A DNA stretch of 64,000 nucleotides from Oscillospiraceae bacterium. GTDB taxonomy: Bacteria; Bacillota; Clostridia; Saccharofermentanales; Saccharofermentanaceae. A program made the translations under genes and the position numbers. Numbering within the stretch: the first letter of the stretch is position 1; the number at the start of each line of letters is the position of its first letter. The notes beneath the pieces were generated by a model, which searched no databases, had not been told where the DNA came from, and saw only the letters and a program-made list of their open reading frames with translations. Of the stretch, positions 52,343-62,797 are shown in pieces. The stretch spans positions 214,351 to 278,350 of the forward strand of contig CACZGS010000003.1 of the NCBI GenBank assembly GCA_902780785.1, written 5' to 3'.

Positions 52343-54440
52343 GAATTAATGCCTCCTTAGCTTTTTTAACACTGTTGATATGAGTCATTCCGACCGTCGT
52401 TTTGCATATGACACCGTCAAAGAGCATGAACATTGCAGGCAAAGCAAAGATTACGAGCAGCATGCTTATAATCGCGCCTCTTGCCATCAGCATGCACATC
52501 GAGCTGATCATCTCGATGTCGGAATACAAAGCTACTCCGAACGTTGCTGCGAAAAGTCCCATTCCCGATACGATGATCGAAGGTATCGATGTATAAAGCG
52601 CAGTCCAGACAGACTCCTTTTTGTCATGTCCTGCGATCCTTTCGGTCTTATATCTTGTCGTCATTAAGATCGCATAGTCGACAGTCGCACCGAGCTGGAT
52701 CGTGCTGATGCAGATAGGGGTAATAAATGCCATGCTCTGTCCCAAATAATGCGGAAGTCCAAGATTGATGAATATTCCGAGCTCGATGACGGAAATCAGG
52801 ATCAAAGGCAGAGAAATACTCTTTTCGACAAACAGGATGATCAGGAAAATTGCAAGGACTGAGACTGCAGTTACGACCTTGAAGTCGCGGTCAGTAGTCT
52901 CGATCATATCCTTTGTGCAAGGGCCCTCGCCAATGACCAGTCCATTGCTGTCGTATTTCTTTACTATTCCGTTGATAACATCGATCTGGCTGTTGATCTC
53001 ATCAGTCGCTACGCCGTATTCGGAGCCTATCAGCATCAACTCCCAATTCTCGCTCTTAAGCGCTGATGTTAGCCTGTCAGGAATCAGATCTTCCGGTATT
53101 CTTGATCCTATGAGCGACTCCAGGCTCAGCACATACTTGACACCATCAACGTTCTTTATCTGTTCTGTCATGGAACGCACACTGTCAGCTTCCAGATCGG
53201 ATCTTACGAGAATCATGTGCGTTGCACCCACACCATATTCTTCATTGAGCTTTGTCGTGGATATGATGTAATTCATATCTTCCGGCAGTGTCTCTGCTAT
53301 GTTGTAATAGACTTCTTTGTTCGCTTTTCTATAACCATAGTAAGCAGGTGTGATAAGGACCGCAAAGATTATCAGGAATACCGGGAAGATCTTGATCAGC
53401 TTTTTCGAAAAAGACTTCGAATCAGGAATAAGCGATCTGTGTCTTGTCTTTTGAAGGGGCTTATCGAAAATAAGGATCAGGGACGGCAGCAAAGTTACGC
53501 AGCCTATAACTCCGAGGACAACACCCTTAGCCATTACAATACCCAAGTCTCTTCCCAATGTGAAAGTCATGAAGCACAATGCTACAAAGCCCGCTATAGT
53601 AGTGACGGAACTTCCTACAACGCTTGTAAGAGTTTTCCTGATAGCAAGAGCCATAGCTTCCTTGTGATCGTCATTAGTCGCAAGCTCCTCGTTATAGCTG
53701 TGCCAGAGGAATATCGAGTAGTCCATTGTAACTGCCAGCTGCAAGACTGCAGACAATGCTTTTGTGATATAAGAAATCTCTCCAAGGAAATAGTTTGATC
53801 CCAGATTCATCAATATCATCGCACCGATAGATGCCAGGAACACAAAAGGCACGAGCCAGCTGTCCAGGAAAAGAAGCATTGCAACGCATGATAGTGCAAC
53901 AGCAAGACCTACATAAATAGGCTCTTCTTTTTCGCACAGATCCTTAAGATCGACAACGAGCGCTGTCATGCCGGATATAAAGCACTGCTCTCCGCAGACC
54001 TTTCTTATCTCCTTAACAGCACTCATCGTGCGGTCATCAGACGTGCCGGTGTCAAAGAATACAGCCATCATCGTTGAGTTTTTGCTGTTAAACGCTTTGT
54101 AAATATCTTCAGGCAGAAACTCTTTCGGCATGGAAAGATCAGCCACAGAATCGTACCAGAGAACAGTGTCGACATGTTCGATCTTTTCAACTTTTTCTTT
54201 AAGGGCAGCTACATCCTTATCAGGCATATTCTCGAAAATCAGGAATGTAAAAGCGCCCTTGTTAAAGTCTTTGAGCAGTTCATTCTGCCCTTTTACAGTC
54301 TCCATGTCCGAAGGCAGATAAGTGAGCATGTCGTAATTGACTCTGGTCTTTACCATACCGATAACTGACGGCACCATGAGGATCAAAGCCAGTATCAGTA
54401 TTGCTATACGGCTTTTAACAACTCCTCTTGAAAACTTCAT
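52335..54440 (-). CDS. MMPL/RND-family transporter
   Basis: A 701-residue exporter built as two repeats, each with one membrane segment, a ~140-residue extracytoplasmic domain and five further segments. The first repeat has 'TMDYSIFLWHSYNEE' and the second 'TVDYAILMTTRYKTE', the proton-relay Asp-Tyr motifs of MMPL/SSD proteins. Known relatives move lipids or hydrophobic molecules. ATG 54440 is chosen because AAAGGAAG precedes it; an upstream TTG is possible but unsupported. It sits between the HdeD-like gene and the YhgE-like gene in one operon, behind a TetR gene. Confidence 0.9.
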   Translation of the reverse strand: MKFSRGVVKSRIAILILALILMVPSVIGMVKTRVNYDMLTYLPSDMETVKGQNELLKDFNKGAFTFLIFENMPDKDVAALKEKVEKIEHVDTVLWYDSVADLSMPKEFLPEDIYKAFNSKNSTMMAVFFDTGTSDDRTMSAVKEIRKVCGEQCFISGMTALVVDLKDLCEKEEPIYVGLAVALSCVAMLLFLDSWLVPFVFLASIGAMILMNLGSNYFLGEISYITKALSAVLQLAVTMDYSIFLWHSYNEELATNDDHKEAMALAIRKTLTSVVGSSVTTIAGFVALCFMTFTLGRDLGIVMAKGVVLGVIGCVTLLPSLILIFDKPLQKTRHRSLIPDSKSFSKKLIKIFPVFLIIFAVLITPAYYGYRKANKEVYYNIAETLPEDMNYIISTTKLNEEYGVGATHMILVRSDLEADSVRSMTEQIKNVDGVKYVLSLESLIGSRIPEDLIPDRLTSALKSENWELMLIGSEYGVATDEINSQIDVINGIVKKYDSNGLVIGEGPCTKDMIETTDRDFKVVTAVSVLAIFLIILFVEKSISLPLILISVIELGIFINLGLPHYLGQSMAFITPICISTIQLGATVDYAILMTTRYKTERIAGHDKKESVWTALYTSIPSIIVSGMGLFAATFGVALYSDIEMISSMCMLMARGAIISMLLVIFALPAMFMLFDGVICKTTVGMTHINSVKKAKEALIHG

Positions 54441-54456
54441 TTTTATATACTTCCTT

Positions 54457-55047
54457 TCAATAGTTTTCCATATCAGCAAGTTCTGATCTCTGGTTCTTTA
54501 CGATCTTTACCATGCTTAGAGCAACGCTAATGTTGAGAAGGCCCTCAATAAGAAAAGCTGTGCCGGTTATCATTACCATGATGTTCATGGCTTCTGCGGG
54601 CCTTCCAACGAGAAGGATCCCCGTGATCCCTGCTATGCATGAAAAGAGCGCTGTAAGCCACCACTCTCTTATGCCGAACCTCTTTGCTTCAAGAGAGATA
54701 CCGATCTTGAAAAGAGAGTTAATGATGACGCATACTCCGCCGGTTATGCTTACAAAGTTCATGACATCGCCGGGATTAAATACTGTGATGACTCCTAAGA
54801 TGATAAGAAGGATCCCGAACTGAAGATCATACTGGAAAGCCAGTCTGAACAGATCTTTTGAGAAATAACCGATAAGCTTTATAACTCCGAAAACGATCAT
54901 TGAGAGTCCTGCGAAAAGGCCGATTGCTTCGACAGAAATACCAGGCTTTAACAGCATTAAGATGCCTGCAACGCAGAATAAAACGGACATAAAGATATAT
55001 CCGTATTTCGCTATCCTGATCGATGTAACTGAACGTGTATGCATCAT
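54457..55047 (-). CDS. HdeD/DUF308-family membrane protein
   Basis: A 196-residue protein with six hydrophobic segments in three similar pairs, the DUF308 repeat of HdeD-like proteins ('ILMLLKPGISVEAIGLFAGLSMIVFGVIKLIG', 'LLIILGVITVFNPG'). HdeD is linked to acid resistance in enterobacteria, but in Firmicutes the role is unclear. AAGGAGG precedes the start. It is the first gene of the HdeD-MMPL-YhgE operon, 16 bases before the MMPL start. Confidence 0.82.
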   Translation of the reverse strand: MMHTRSVTSIRIAKYGYIFMSVLFCVAGILMLLKPGISVEAIGLFAGLSMIVFGVIKLIGYFSKDLFRLAFQYDLQFGILLIILGVITVFNPGDVMNFVSITGGVCVIINSLFKIGISLEAKRFGIREWWLTALFSCIAGITGILLVGRPAEAMNIMVMITGTAFLIEGLLNISVALSMVKIVKNQRSELADMENY

Positions 55048-55094
55048 TATTCCTCCTTTTCATCCAAAGGATACCCATGAGAGGAAATGATTAA

Positions 55095-55117
55095 CACGGA
55101 CAATACCTGCGCCCGTG
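55095..55117. promoter_or_regulatory. Candidate TetR operator
   Basis: CACGG and CCGTG half-sites separated by 13 bases, in the gap between the tetR terminator and the HdeD start, where the promoter of the efflux operon must lie. No further evidence. Confidence 0.25.
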
Positions 55118-55120
55118 AAT

Positions 55121-55151
55121 AAAAATTAGGCACGGGACGTCCCGTGCCTAA
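55121..55151 (-). terminator. Terminator after the TetR gene
   Basis: A perfect 26-base palindrome (55126-55151, 13-bp arms, GGCACGGGAC core) followed on the minus strand by five T. It separates the atp-tetR transcript from the efflux operon. Confidence 0.85.
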
Positions 55152-55174
55152 AGAGTTGATTTTATATTTGATTA

Positions 55175-55729
55175 TTAATCCTGGAGTCCCTTTGCAATTT
55201 CCGGTGCAAGGTCTTTTCGCATTACAAGGATCTTTCTGAATTCCTGTGCATATTCTTCTTTCATACCCTTATTGAGCCACTCTATTACAAGACCAAAGCA
55301 TACACACTTATAGTAATCTGTTAAGGTCTGTCTGCTGCTTTCGCCGATACTTGTACCGGAAACTGCCATTTCAATATAGCTCCGGACCAGATACTCGCTG
55401 ACTTCCATAAGATAGTTCTCGAACATCTCTCTGTTAACAGACTTAAATATATGCATGATCGCGCGTTTATGCTGCGAAGCAAACTCGATCAGCGCATCAT
55501 AACACTCTACGATCGATTTTACGGACGGATACTTTTTGATTATTCCTTCAGCATCTTCTTTAACTATCTCTTCGATGAGGTCAGGAAGATCATGATAATG
55601 ATAATAGAACGAATTACGGTTGATGCCGCACTTTTCGACAATATCCTTTATCGTAATATCTGACAGAGGATGTTCTTCCAAAAGTTCTACAAATGTTTCT
55701 TTTATAGCCTTTTTCGTAAAGTTAGCCAT
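55175..55729 (-). CDS. TetR-family transcriptional regulator
   Basis: A 184-residue regulator. The HTH is at about 10-50 ('KKAIKETFVELLEEHP', 'ITIKDIVEKCGINRNSFYYHY'), followed by a helical ligand-binding domain whose TetR_C_7/DhaS-like class is common in Firmicutes. It should control the HdeD-MMPL-YhgE operon just downstream. It starts only six bases after atpC, with its GGGAG ribosome site in the last codons of that gene, so it is expected to be read with the ATP synthase operon. Confidence 0.92.
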   Translation of the reverse strand: MANFTKKAIKETFVELLEEHPLSDITIKDIVEKCGINRNSFYYHYHDLPDLIEEIVKEDAEGIIKKYPSVKSIVECYDALIEFASQHKRAIMHIFKSVNREMFENYLMEVSEYLVRSYIEMAVSGTSIGESSRQTLTDYYKCVCFGLVIEWLNKGMKEEYAQEFRKILVMRKDLAPEIAKGLQD

Positions 55730-55735
55730 CTTGTT

Positions 55736-56008
55736 TTACTCCCATGACCTGACCATAAGAAGGACTTCTTTAGAAGTTACACGGAGCATGCCCTCGCTTA
55801 TCATACCTTCAACATCGTCAAATCCGTCAGCGCTTTTATCGTCCGAAGAAACAACAGTACATTTTCCGGGTTTAACAGGTGTGACAAAAGGAATATGTCC
55901 GGCAAAGACTGCCAGGTCTCCTTCTGCTCCACGCAGATAAAGGCCCGCTACATCTTTGTCCATGACTGTTCCTTCCGGAGTCAGTATCTTGAGTCTGAAT
56001 TTCTCCAT
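55736..56008 (-). CDS. atpC: ATP synthase epsilon subunit lacking the C-terminal helical domain
   Basis: A 90-residue protein that covers only the N-terminal beta sandwich ('KILTPEGTVMDKDVAGLYLRGAEGDLAVFAGHIPFVTPVKPG' in pieces). The usual subunit has about 130 residues because a helical hairpin that can inhibit ATP hydrolysis follows; here the stop comes at its expected start and the tetR gene follows at once. No shifted continuation is possible in the six-base gap. The domain needed for gamma and rotor contact is retained. Confidence 0.92.
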   Translation of the reverse strand: MEKFRLKILTPEGTVMDKDVAGLYLRGAEGDLAVFAGHIPFVTPVKPGKCTVVSSDDKSADGFDDVEGMISEGMLRVTSKEVLLMVRSWE

Positions 56009-56028
56009 TTAAGCTGCTTACTCCGTCA

Positions 56029-58333
<2,305 letters not shown>

Positions 58334-58335
58334 GA

Positions 58336-59832
58336 TTACTTCTTCTTCATCTTATCGAGAACTTTTTTGAGTTCTTCTTCATCATCTTTATCCCAGGAGC
58401 CTTTTTCGATCCTGAGCATCCACTCCTTGTGCTCGTGATCGAGCTTTTCATAGAGTTTTTCCTGATAACCCTTGATCTCACTTATCTCATATTCATTGAG
58501 ATAACCGTTGATAACTGCATAGATAATGCCGACCTGTCCGCCGACCGGAACAGGTGCGTTACGGTCCTGCTTCAATACTTCAACGATTCTTTCTCCCAAA
58601 TGGAGTCTCGCTCTGGTATCAGCATCGAGATCTGATCCGAACTGCGCGAAAGCCTGAAGCTCCCTGTACTGCGAATAAAGGAGCTTTAATTCGCCGGATA
58701 CTTTCTTCATGGCTTTTACCTGTGCCGAACCGCCGACTCTGGATACAGAGATACCCGGGTTTATAGCAGGGATGATACCGTTGTGGAACATCTCGGTCTC
58801 AAGGAAGATCTGTCCGTCAGTAATCGAGATGACATTTGTCGGAATGTATGCGGATACGTCGCCTGCCTGTGTCTCAACGATAGGAAGCGCTGTGATCGAA
58901 CCGCCTCCGAACTCGGGAGATACGCATGCTGCACGTTCAAGAAGTCTTGAATGCAGATAGAATACGTCACCCGGATAAGCTTCTCTTCCCGGAGGTCTCC
59001 TGATAAGAAGTGACAGAGCTCTGTATGCTACAGCATGCTTGGAAAGGTCATCGTAAATGATGAGGACATCCTTGCCCTTTTCTCTGAAATACTCTGCCAT
59101 TGCGCATCCTGAATAAGGCGCAATGTACTGGACAGGTGCACTTTCGGCAGCTGTTGCCGATACTATGATCGTATATGACATCGCACCTTCTCTTACGAGG
59201 TCAGAAACTAAAGATACGATCGAGGTCGCCTTCTGTCCTATAGCAACATAGATGCAGATAACATCCTTGTCTTTCTGGTTGATGATTGTATCTATCGCGA
59301 TCTCGGTCTTACCTGTCTGACGGTCGCCGATGATGAGCTCACGCTGACCTCTTCCGATCGGGATCATGCTGTCGATAGCTTTGATTCCTGTCTGCAAAGG
59401 TACGGATACGCTCTGTCTCTCGATGATTCCGGGAGCCTCAGCTTCAACAGGTCTTTTTGCTTCTGCAAAGATCGGTCCCTTACCGTCAATAGGATCTCCC
59501 AAAGGATTTACGACACGTCCCAGATAGCTTTCTCCGACAGGGATGGAAAGAACGGTACCTGTACGCTTTACCTTGGTGCCTTCCCTTATGTCATTCTTAT
59601 CTGTCAGGATAGCGACAGATACAGTATCGTTCTCAAGATTTAACGCAAGTCCTGCAGAACCGTCCTCAAACTCTAAAAGCTCTGTAGATACGCAGTTCCT
59701 AAGGCCGTATACGGAAGCGATTCCGTCTCCGACCAGAACTACCGTACCGACTTCACCCATATCAACACGGTTCTTATAATTTCTAATCTGTTCCTTGAGA
59801 ATATTACTGATTTCTTCAGGTTTGCTGACCAT
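58336..59832 (-). CDS. atpA: ATP synthase alpha subunit
   Basis: The non-catalytic nucleotide-binding subunit of F1, 498 residues, with Walker A GDRQTGKT (169-176), '[15 protein letters not shown]', '[14 protein letters not shown]' and the VISIT-type '[13 protein letters not shown]'. Two bases separate it from atpG and atpH. Length and motifs are standard. Confidence 0.98.
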   Translation of the reverse strand: MVSKPEEISNILKEQIRNYKNRVDMGEVGTVVLVGDGIASVYGLRNCVSTELLEFEDGSAGLALNLENDTVSVAILTDKNDIREGTKVKRTGTVLSIPVGESYLGRVVNPLGDPIDGKGPIFAEAKRPVEAEAPGIIERQSVSVPLQTGIKAIDSMIPIGRGQRELIIGDRQTGKTEIAIDTIINQKDKDVICIYVAIGQKATSIVSLVSDLVREGAMSYTIIVSATAAESAPVQYIAPYSGCAMAEYFREKGKDVLIIYDDLSKHAVAYRALSLLIRRPPGREAYPGDVFYLHSRLLERAACVSPEFGGGSITALPIVETQAGDVSAYIPTNVISITDGQIFLETEMFHNGIIPAINPGISVSRVGGSAQVKAMKKVSGELKLLYSQYRELQAFAQFGSDLDADTRARLHLGERIVEVLKQDRNAPVPVGGQVGIIYAVINGYLNEYEISEIKGYQEKLYEKLDHEHKEWMLRIEKGSWDKDDEEELKKVLDKMKKK

Positions 59833-59834
59833 AA

Positions 59835-60362
59835 TTACGATATCTCTTTCTCTAAGTTTTTCAGGTTCTTTCTGACACTTCCGTCAAAGAACATTCCGTT
59901 TGCCGTTACAGTTATTCCGCCCATCAGAGCAGGATTTATCTTATATCTGGGCCTTACTGTCTTGCCCGTTATCTTTTCGAGCTTGGCTACGATCTTTGCC
60001 TTCTCTTCGTCAGTAAGCTCTACCGCGCTCGTGATCTCCGCATAAGTGAACTTTTTAAAGTCTTCGTACATATGCTCGAACTCTTTATAGGCGTCGAAAA
60101 AAGACCCCATGTCAGCGCGTTCGGTCATTACTGCCAGGAAAGAATAAAGAACGTCATCCACCTTTCCTTCAAAAGCTTCGCGGAGTGCATCCATGCGCTC
60201 GCTTTTGGGGATTCCGGGATTCGACAGGAATTCAATATATTCAGGCATCTCTTTAAAGAGCCTTTTCAGACTCCTTATATTTTTACGGATGTCGTCGATA
60301 TTGCCCGACTCGTATGCCGTTTCAAAAAGCGCCAGAGCATATTCTCTTCCGGTAGTGTTCAT
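59835..60362 (-). CDS. atpH: ATP synthase delta subunit
   Basis: A 175-residue peripheral-stalk protein (OSCP family). The N-terminal helical bundle begins '[14 protein letters not shown]', and the C-terminal beta segment has '[20 protein letters not shown]', where family members carry the conserved Gly-Gly. It overlaps atpF by four bases. Confidence 0.94.
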   Translation of the reverse strand: MNTTGREYALALFETAYESGNIDDIRKNIRSLKRLFKEMPEYIEFLSNPGIPKSERMDALREAFEGKVDDVLYSFLAVMTERADMGSFFDAYKEFEHMYEDFKKFTYAEITSAVELTDEEKAKIVAKLEKITGKTVRPRYKINPALMGGITVTANGMFFDGSVRKNLKNLEKEIS

Positions 60363-60862
60363 TTCGTCTCACCTAATTTGTCGATAGCGTCATCGATAAG
60401 ATCTCTATGGTCATCCATATTGATCTCACGGCCGATGATCTGCTCGGAGATAACCTGGGAAACATCAACGATTTCCTTCTTGATGGTCTCTCTGGCTTCA
60501 CGTCTGTCACGTTCGATGTCCGCCTTGGCTTTTCTGATGATCTGGTCAGCCTTTTCGCGCGATTCGTAGAGCATGATCTCATTACGCTCGTTCGCACGCT
60601 CGACTGCCTCACTGATGATCTCATCAGCTTTCTGATCTGCAGTAGTGATCTTGTCTTCCCAGCCGGCCTTGAGATCATCTGCCTCTTTACGGGCTTTCTC
60701 GGCCTTCTTGTAATGTGTCTCGATCTCGTTTTCTCTTTGCGCCTTGATCTTTTTCACAGGCTCAAAGAGGAACTTTTTTAAGATCAGGAACAGGATCACC
60801 AGGTTTGCCAGTGATATCACTATCTGCCAGATATTTATCGAAATAATATCCAGATTCTGCAT
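60359..60862 (-). CDS. atpF: ATP synthase b subunit
   Basis: A 167-residue peripheral-stalk protein: one N-terminal membrane helix (~8-28, 'IWQIVISLANLVILFLILKKF'), then a long charged coiled coil to the C-terminus that reaches the delta subunit. There is a single b gene, so b2 is likely a homodimer. The gene starts 18 bases after atpE. Confidence 0.94.
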   Translation of the reverse strand: MQNLDIISINIWQIVISLANLVILFLILKKFLFEPVKKIKAQRENEIETHYKKAEKARKEADDLKAGWEDKITTADQKADEIISEAVERANERNEIMLYESREKADQIIRKAKADIERDRREARETIKKEIVDVSQVISEQIIGREINMDDHRDLIDDAIDKLGETK

Positions 60863-60880
60863 CTTGATTTGGCTCCGTTA

Positions 60881-61171
<291 letters not shown>

Positions 61172-61207
61172 CTAGCCTCCTATATGTTTATAGATAAGTT
61201 TTTCTGT

Positions 61208-62110
61208 TTATGCGCTTTCACGCTTGTTAGCATTCATAACAGCAACACGTGCCGCTTTGCGTTCTTCACGCTTCTTTTTCCTCGCCGCATATTCTTCGGC
61301 AGGGAAACCGCCTGAAATGTATAACATCGTCAGCATCGCAAAGATAAATGCCTGAAGTCCGCCGCTGAAAAGGTCGAAATAAAGTGACAGCACAGCAGGG
61401 ATACCGATCCTCAGATACGGGAAATCCGCAAGCGCTCCAGGAAGAAATGAGAAGATCGTTTTTGAAAGACCTGAAAGTCCGACAGCCACCAGGAGCGATA
61501 TGATCGAACCTGACAACACGTTTCCGTAGTGACGGAATGCCATCGACACAGGAGTTGCAAATTCGCTGATGATGTTAAGCGGTGCAAGGAGCGGGACAGG
61601 CTGGCCGAAGCTCTTAAGATAGATCCAGGGACCCGCCTTCATCTTGTAGTAAGTGATAAGGAAAAATACCAGGATAGCCCATCCGGCAGTTATATTGATG
61701 TCAGACGTCGGCGGAAAAAGACCGATCAGGGATGACAGGCTCGAAAAAGCTGACAATCCCAGAACAGCCGCAACAAAAGGAGCAAAACCTTCAAAGAATT
61801 CGCCCATGTTGGTCTTTACAAGGTTCGTGGTCTTCTCAACGATCCATTCGGCCAAAAGCTGCCTTACTGAAACATTGCGTGTCTTAAGACCTGATGTAAG
61901 GAAAAGGCACAGGAACAGGATTCCCAGCATTACGCACCATGAATTGACCTGCGATTCGGTTATGGGAAGGTCCTGGATCGGAAGCTTTACCGTAAAGAAT
62001 ACGTGTGCACCGGTAATGTCGATGCCCTCCGATGCAGGAACGAACAATATCTTGATAACTATCGCAGCTGCAAAAGATAAGACAGACAGCAAAAGGAAAA
62101 TGATGCTCAT
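61208..62110 (-). CDS. atpB: ATP synthase a subunit
   Basis: A 300-residue stator membrane protein with about six hydrophobic segments. The essential Arg is R193 in 'SMAFRHYGN', within 'ISEFATPVSMAFR', and the last segments have 'GLQAFIFAMLTMLYI'. The C-terminal tail (~270-300) is basic (KKKREERKAARV) and longer than usual. It overlaps atpI by four bases. Confidence 0.96.
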   Translation of the reverse strand: MSIIFLLLSVLSFAAAIVIKILFVPASEGIDITGAHVFFTVKLPIQDLPITESQVNSWCVMLGILFLCLFLTSGLKTRNVSVRQLLAEWIVEKTTNLVKTNMGEFFEGFAPFVAAVLGLSAFSSLSSLIGLFPPTSDINITAGWAILVFFLITYYKMKAGPWIYLKSFGQPVPLLAPLNIISEFATPVSMAFRHYGNVLSGSIISLLVAVGLSGLSKTIFSFLPGALADFPYLRIGIPAVLSLYFDLFSGGLQAFIFAMLTMLYISGGFPAEEYAARKKKREERKAARVAVMNANKRESA

Positions 62111-62559
62111 TCTTCATCCCCTCCTGCTGTTTCAGTATTCTCATCAGTTACAACTTCACCGCTCTTAGCCTGCTTTTTCTTATCCTTGTTGAAAACCGCA
62201 CGGAGATAAACTCCAAATGTCGCAAAGAGCAGGGATATGATAGTGGCAATAACATTAAACACGCTCTGGAATATAAGGGATATTGCCAAAAGGACAATGA
62301 TCAGGGCAAATCTTATGGCATGGGATGCCTTCATGATCTCCTTGGCCTTCTTTTCACCGGAAGATACCGCCTTTTGTACGCTGAGGCCCAGGAAAAAGAA
62401 ATTGAGGACGCCGATTACCCCGCCTAAGAGATTTCCGAAAAGCACGCTAAGATCCCATCTGCCGATGATAAGAAATACTGACTGCATCAGCATGCTTAAG
62501 ACAAGAGTAACCGCGCCGACAAACAGCGTCTCTTTCTTAACTGTAGGATCGATCTTCAT
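62107..62559 (-). CDS. atpI: ATP synthase subunit I-like protein
   Basis: A 150-residue protein with four hydrophobic segments (~15-35, ~40-58, ~82-100, ~103-122) and an acidic C-terminal tail. It occupies the atpI position at the head of the operon, and family members help assemble the c ring or import Mg2+. Sequence conservation in this family is weak, so position is the main evidence. GAAAGGG precedes ATG 62559. Confidence 0.82.
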   Translation of the reverse strand: MKIDPTVKKETLFVGAVTLVLSMLMQSVFLIIGRWDLSVLFGNLLGGVIGVLNFFFLGLSVQKAVSSGEKKAKEIMKASHAIRFALIIVLLAISLIFQSVFNVIATIISLLFATFGVYLRAVFNKDKKKQAKSGEVVTDENTETAGGDEE

Positions 62560-62797
62560 GATCTTGCCCGTATCCCTTTCGTGTCTAAAATTCCTGTACG
62601 AATGAAATTATATCACTCGGACAACATCGATTTTTACAGACACGAGGACGCGTTTGCCCAAAATAAGGGCATTAATCTGAGCCTGACTAATGCAACTTTA
62701 TTAAAAAAAATCCGGTGGTTAGACAAGTGCTTAGGAAGCAAATACTTTTTTCGTATCTGATTAAGAGTTTTTAAGTATGAAAAAGGAGGCCGCAAAG
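62560..62797 (-). other. Intergenic region before the atp operon
   Basis: 238 bases, AT-rich, without a gene. It holds the atp promoter near 62607 and a run of eight A (62703-62710) that reads as T on the minus strand, possibly part of a weak terminator for the GH2 gene; no convincing stem precedes it. Confidence 0.6.
62607..62615 (-). promoter_or_regulatory. Extended -10 promoter of the atp operon
   Basis: Minus strand TGATATAAT (TG-N-TATAAT, -10 at 62607-62612), about 48 bases before the atpI start; the -35 region is poor, as often with extended -10 promoters. Confidence 0.55.

Noticed and set aside
5687..55151. The short inverted repeats across the window as a dispersed repeat family
   Set aside because: Stem sequences differ from site to site (for example GGGTTGTC, AGATGCCGTAG, AGAGGCTGTCA) and each sits at a gene end, as terminators do.
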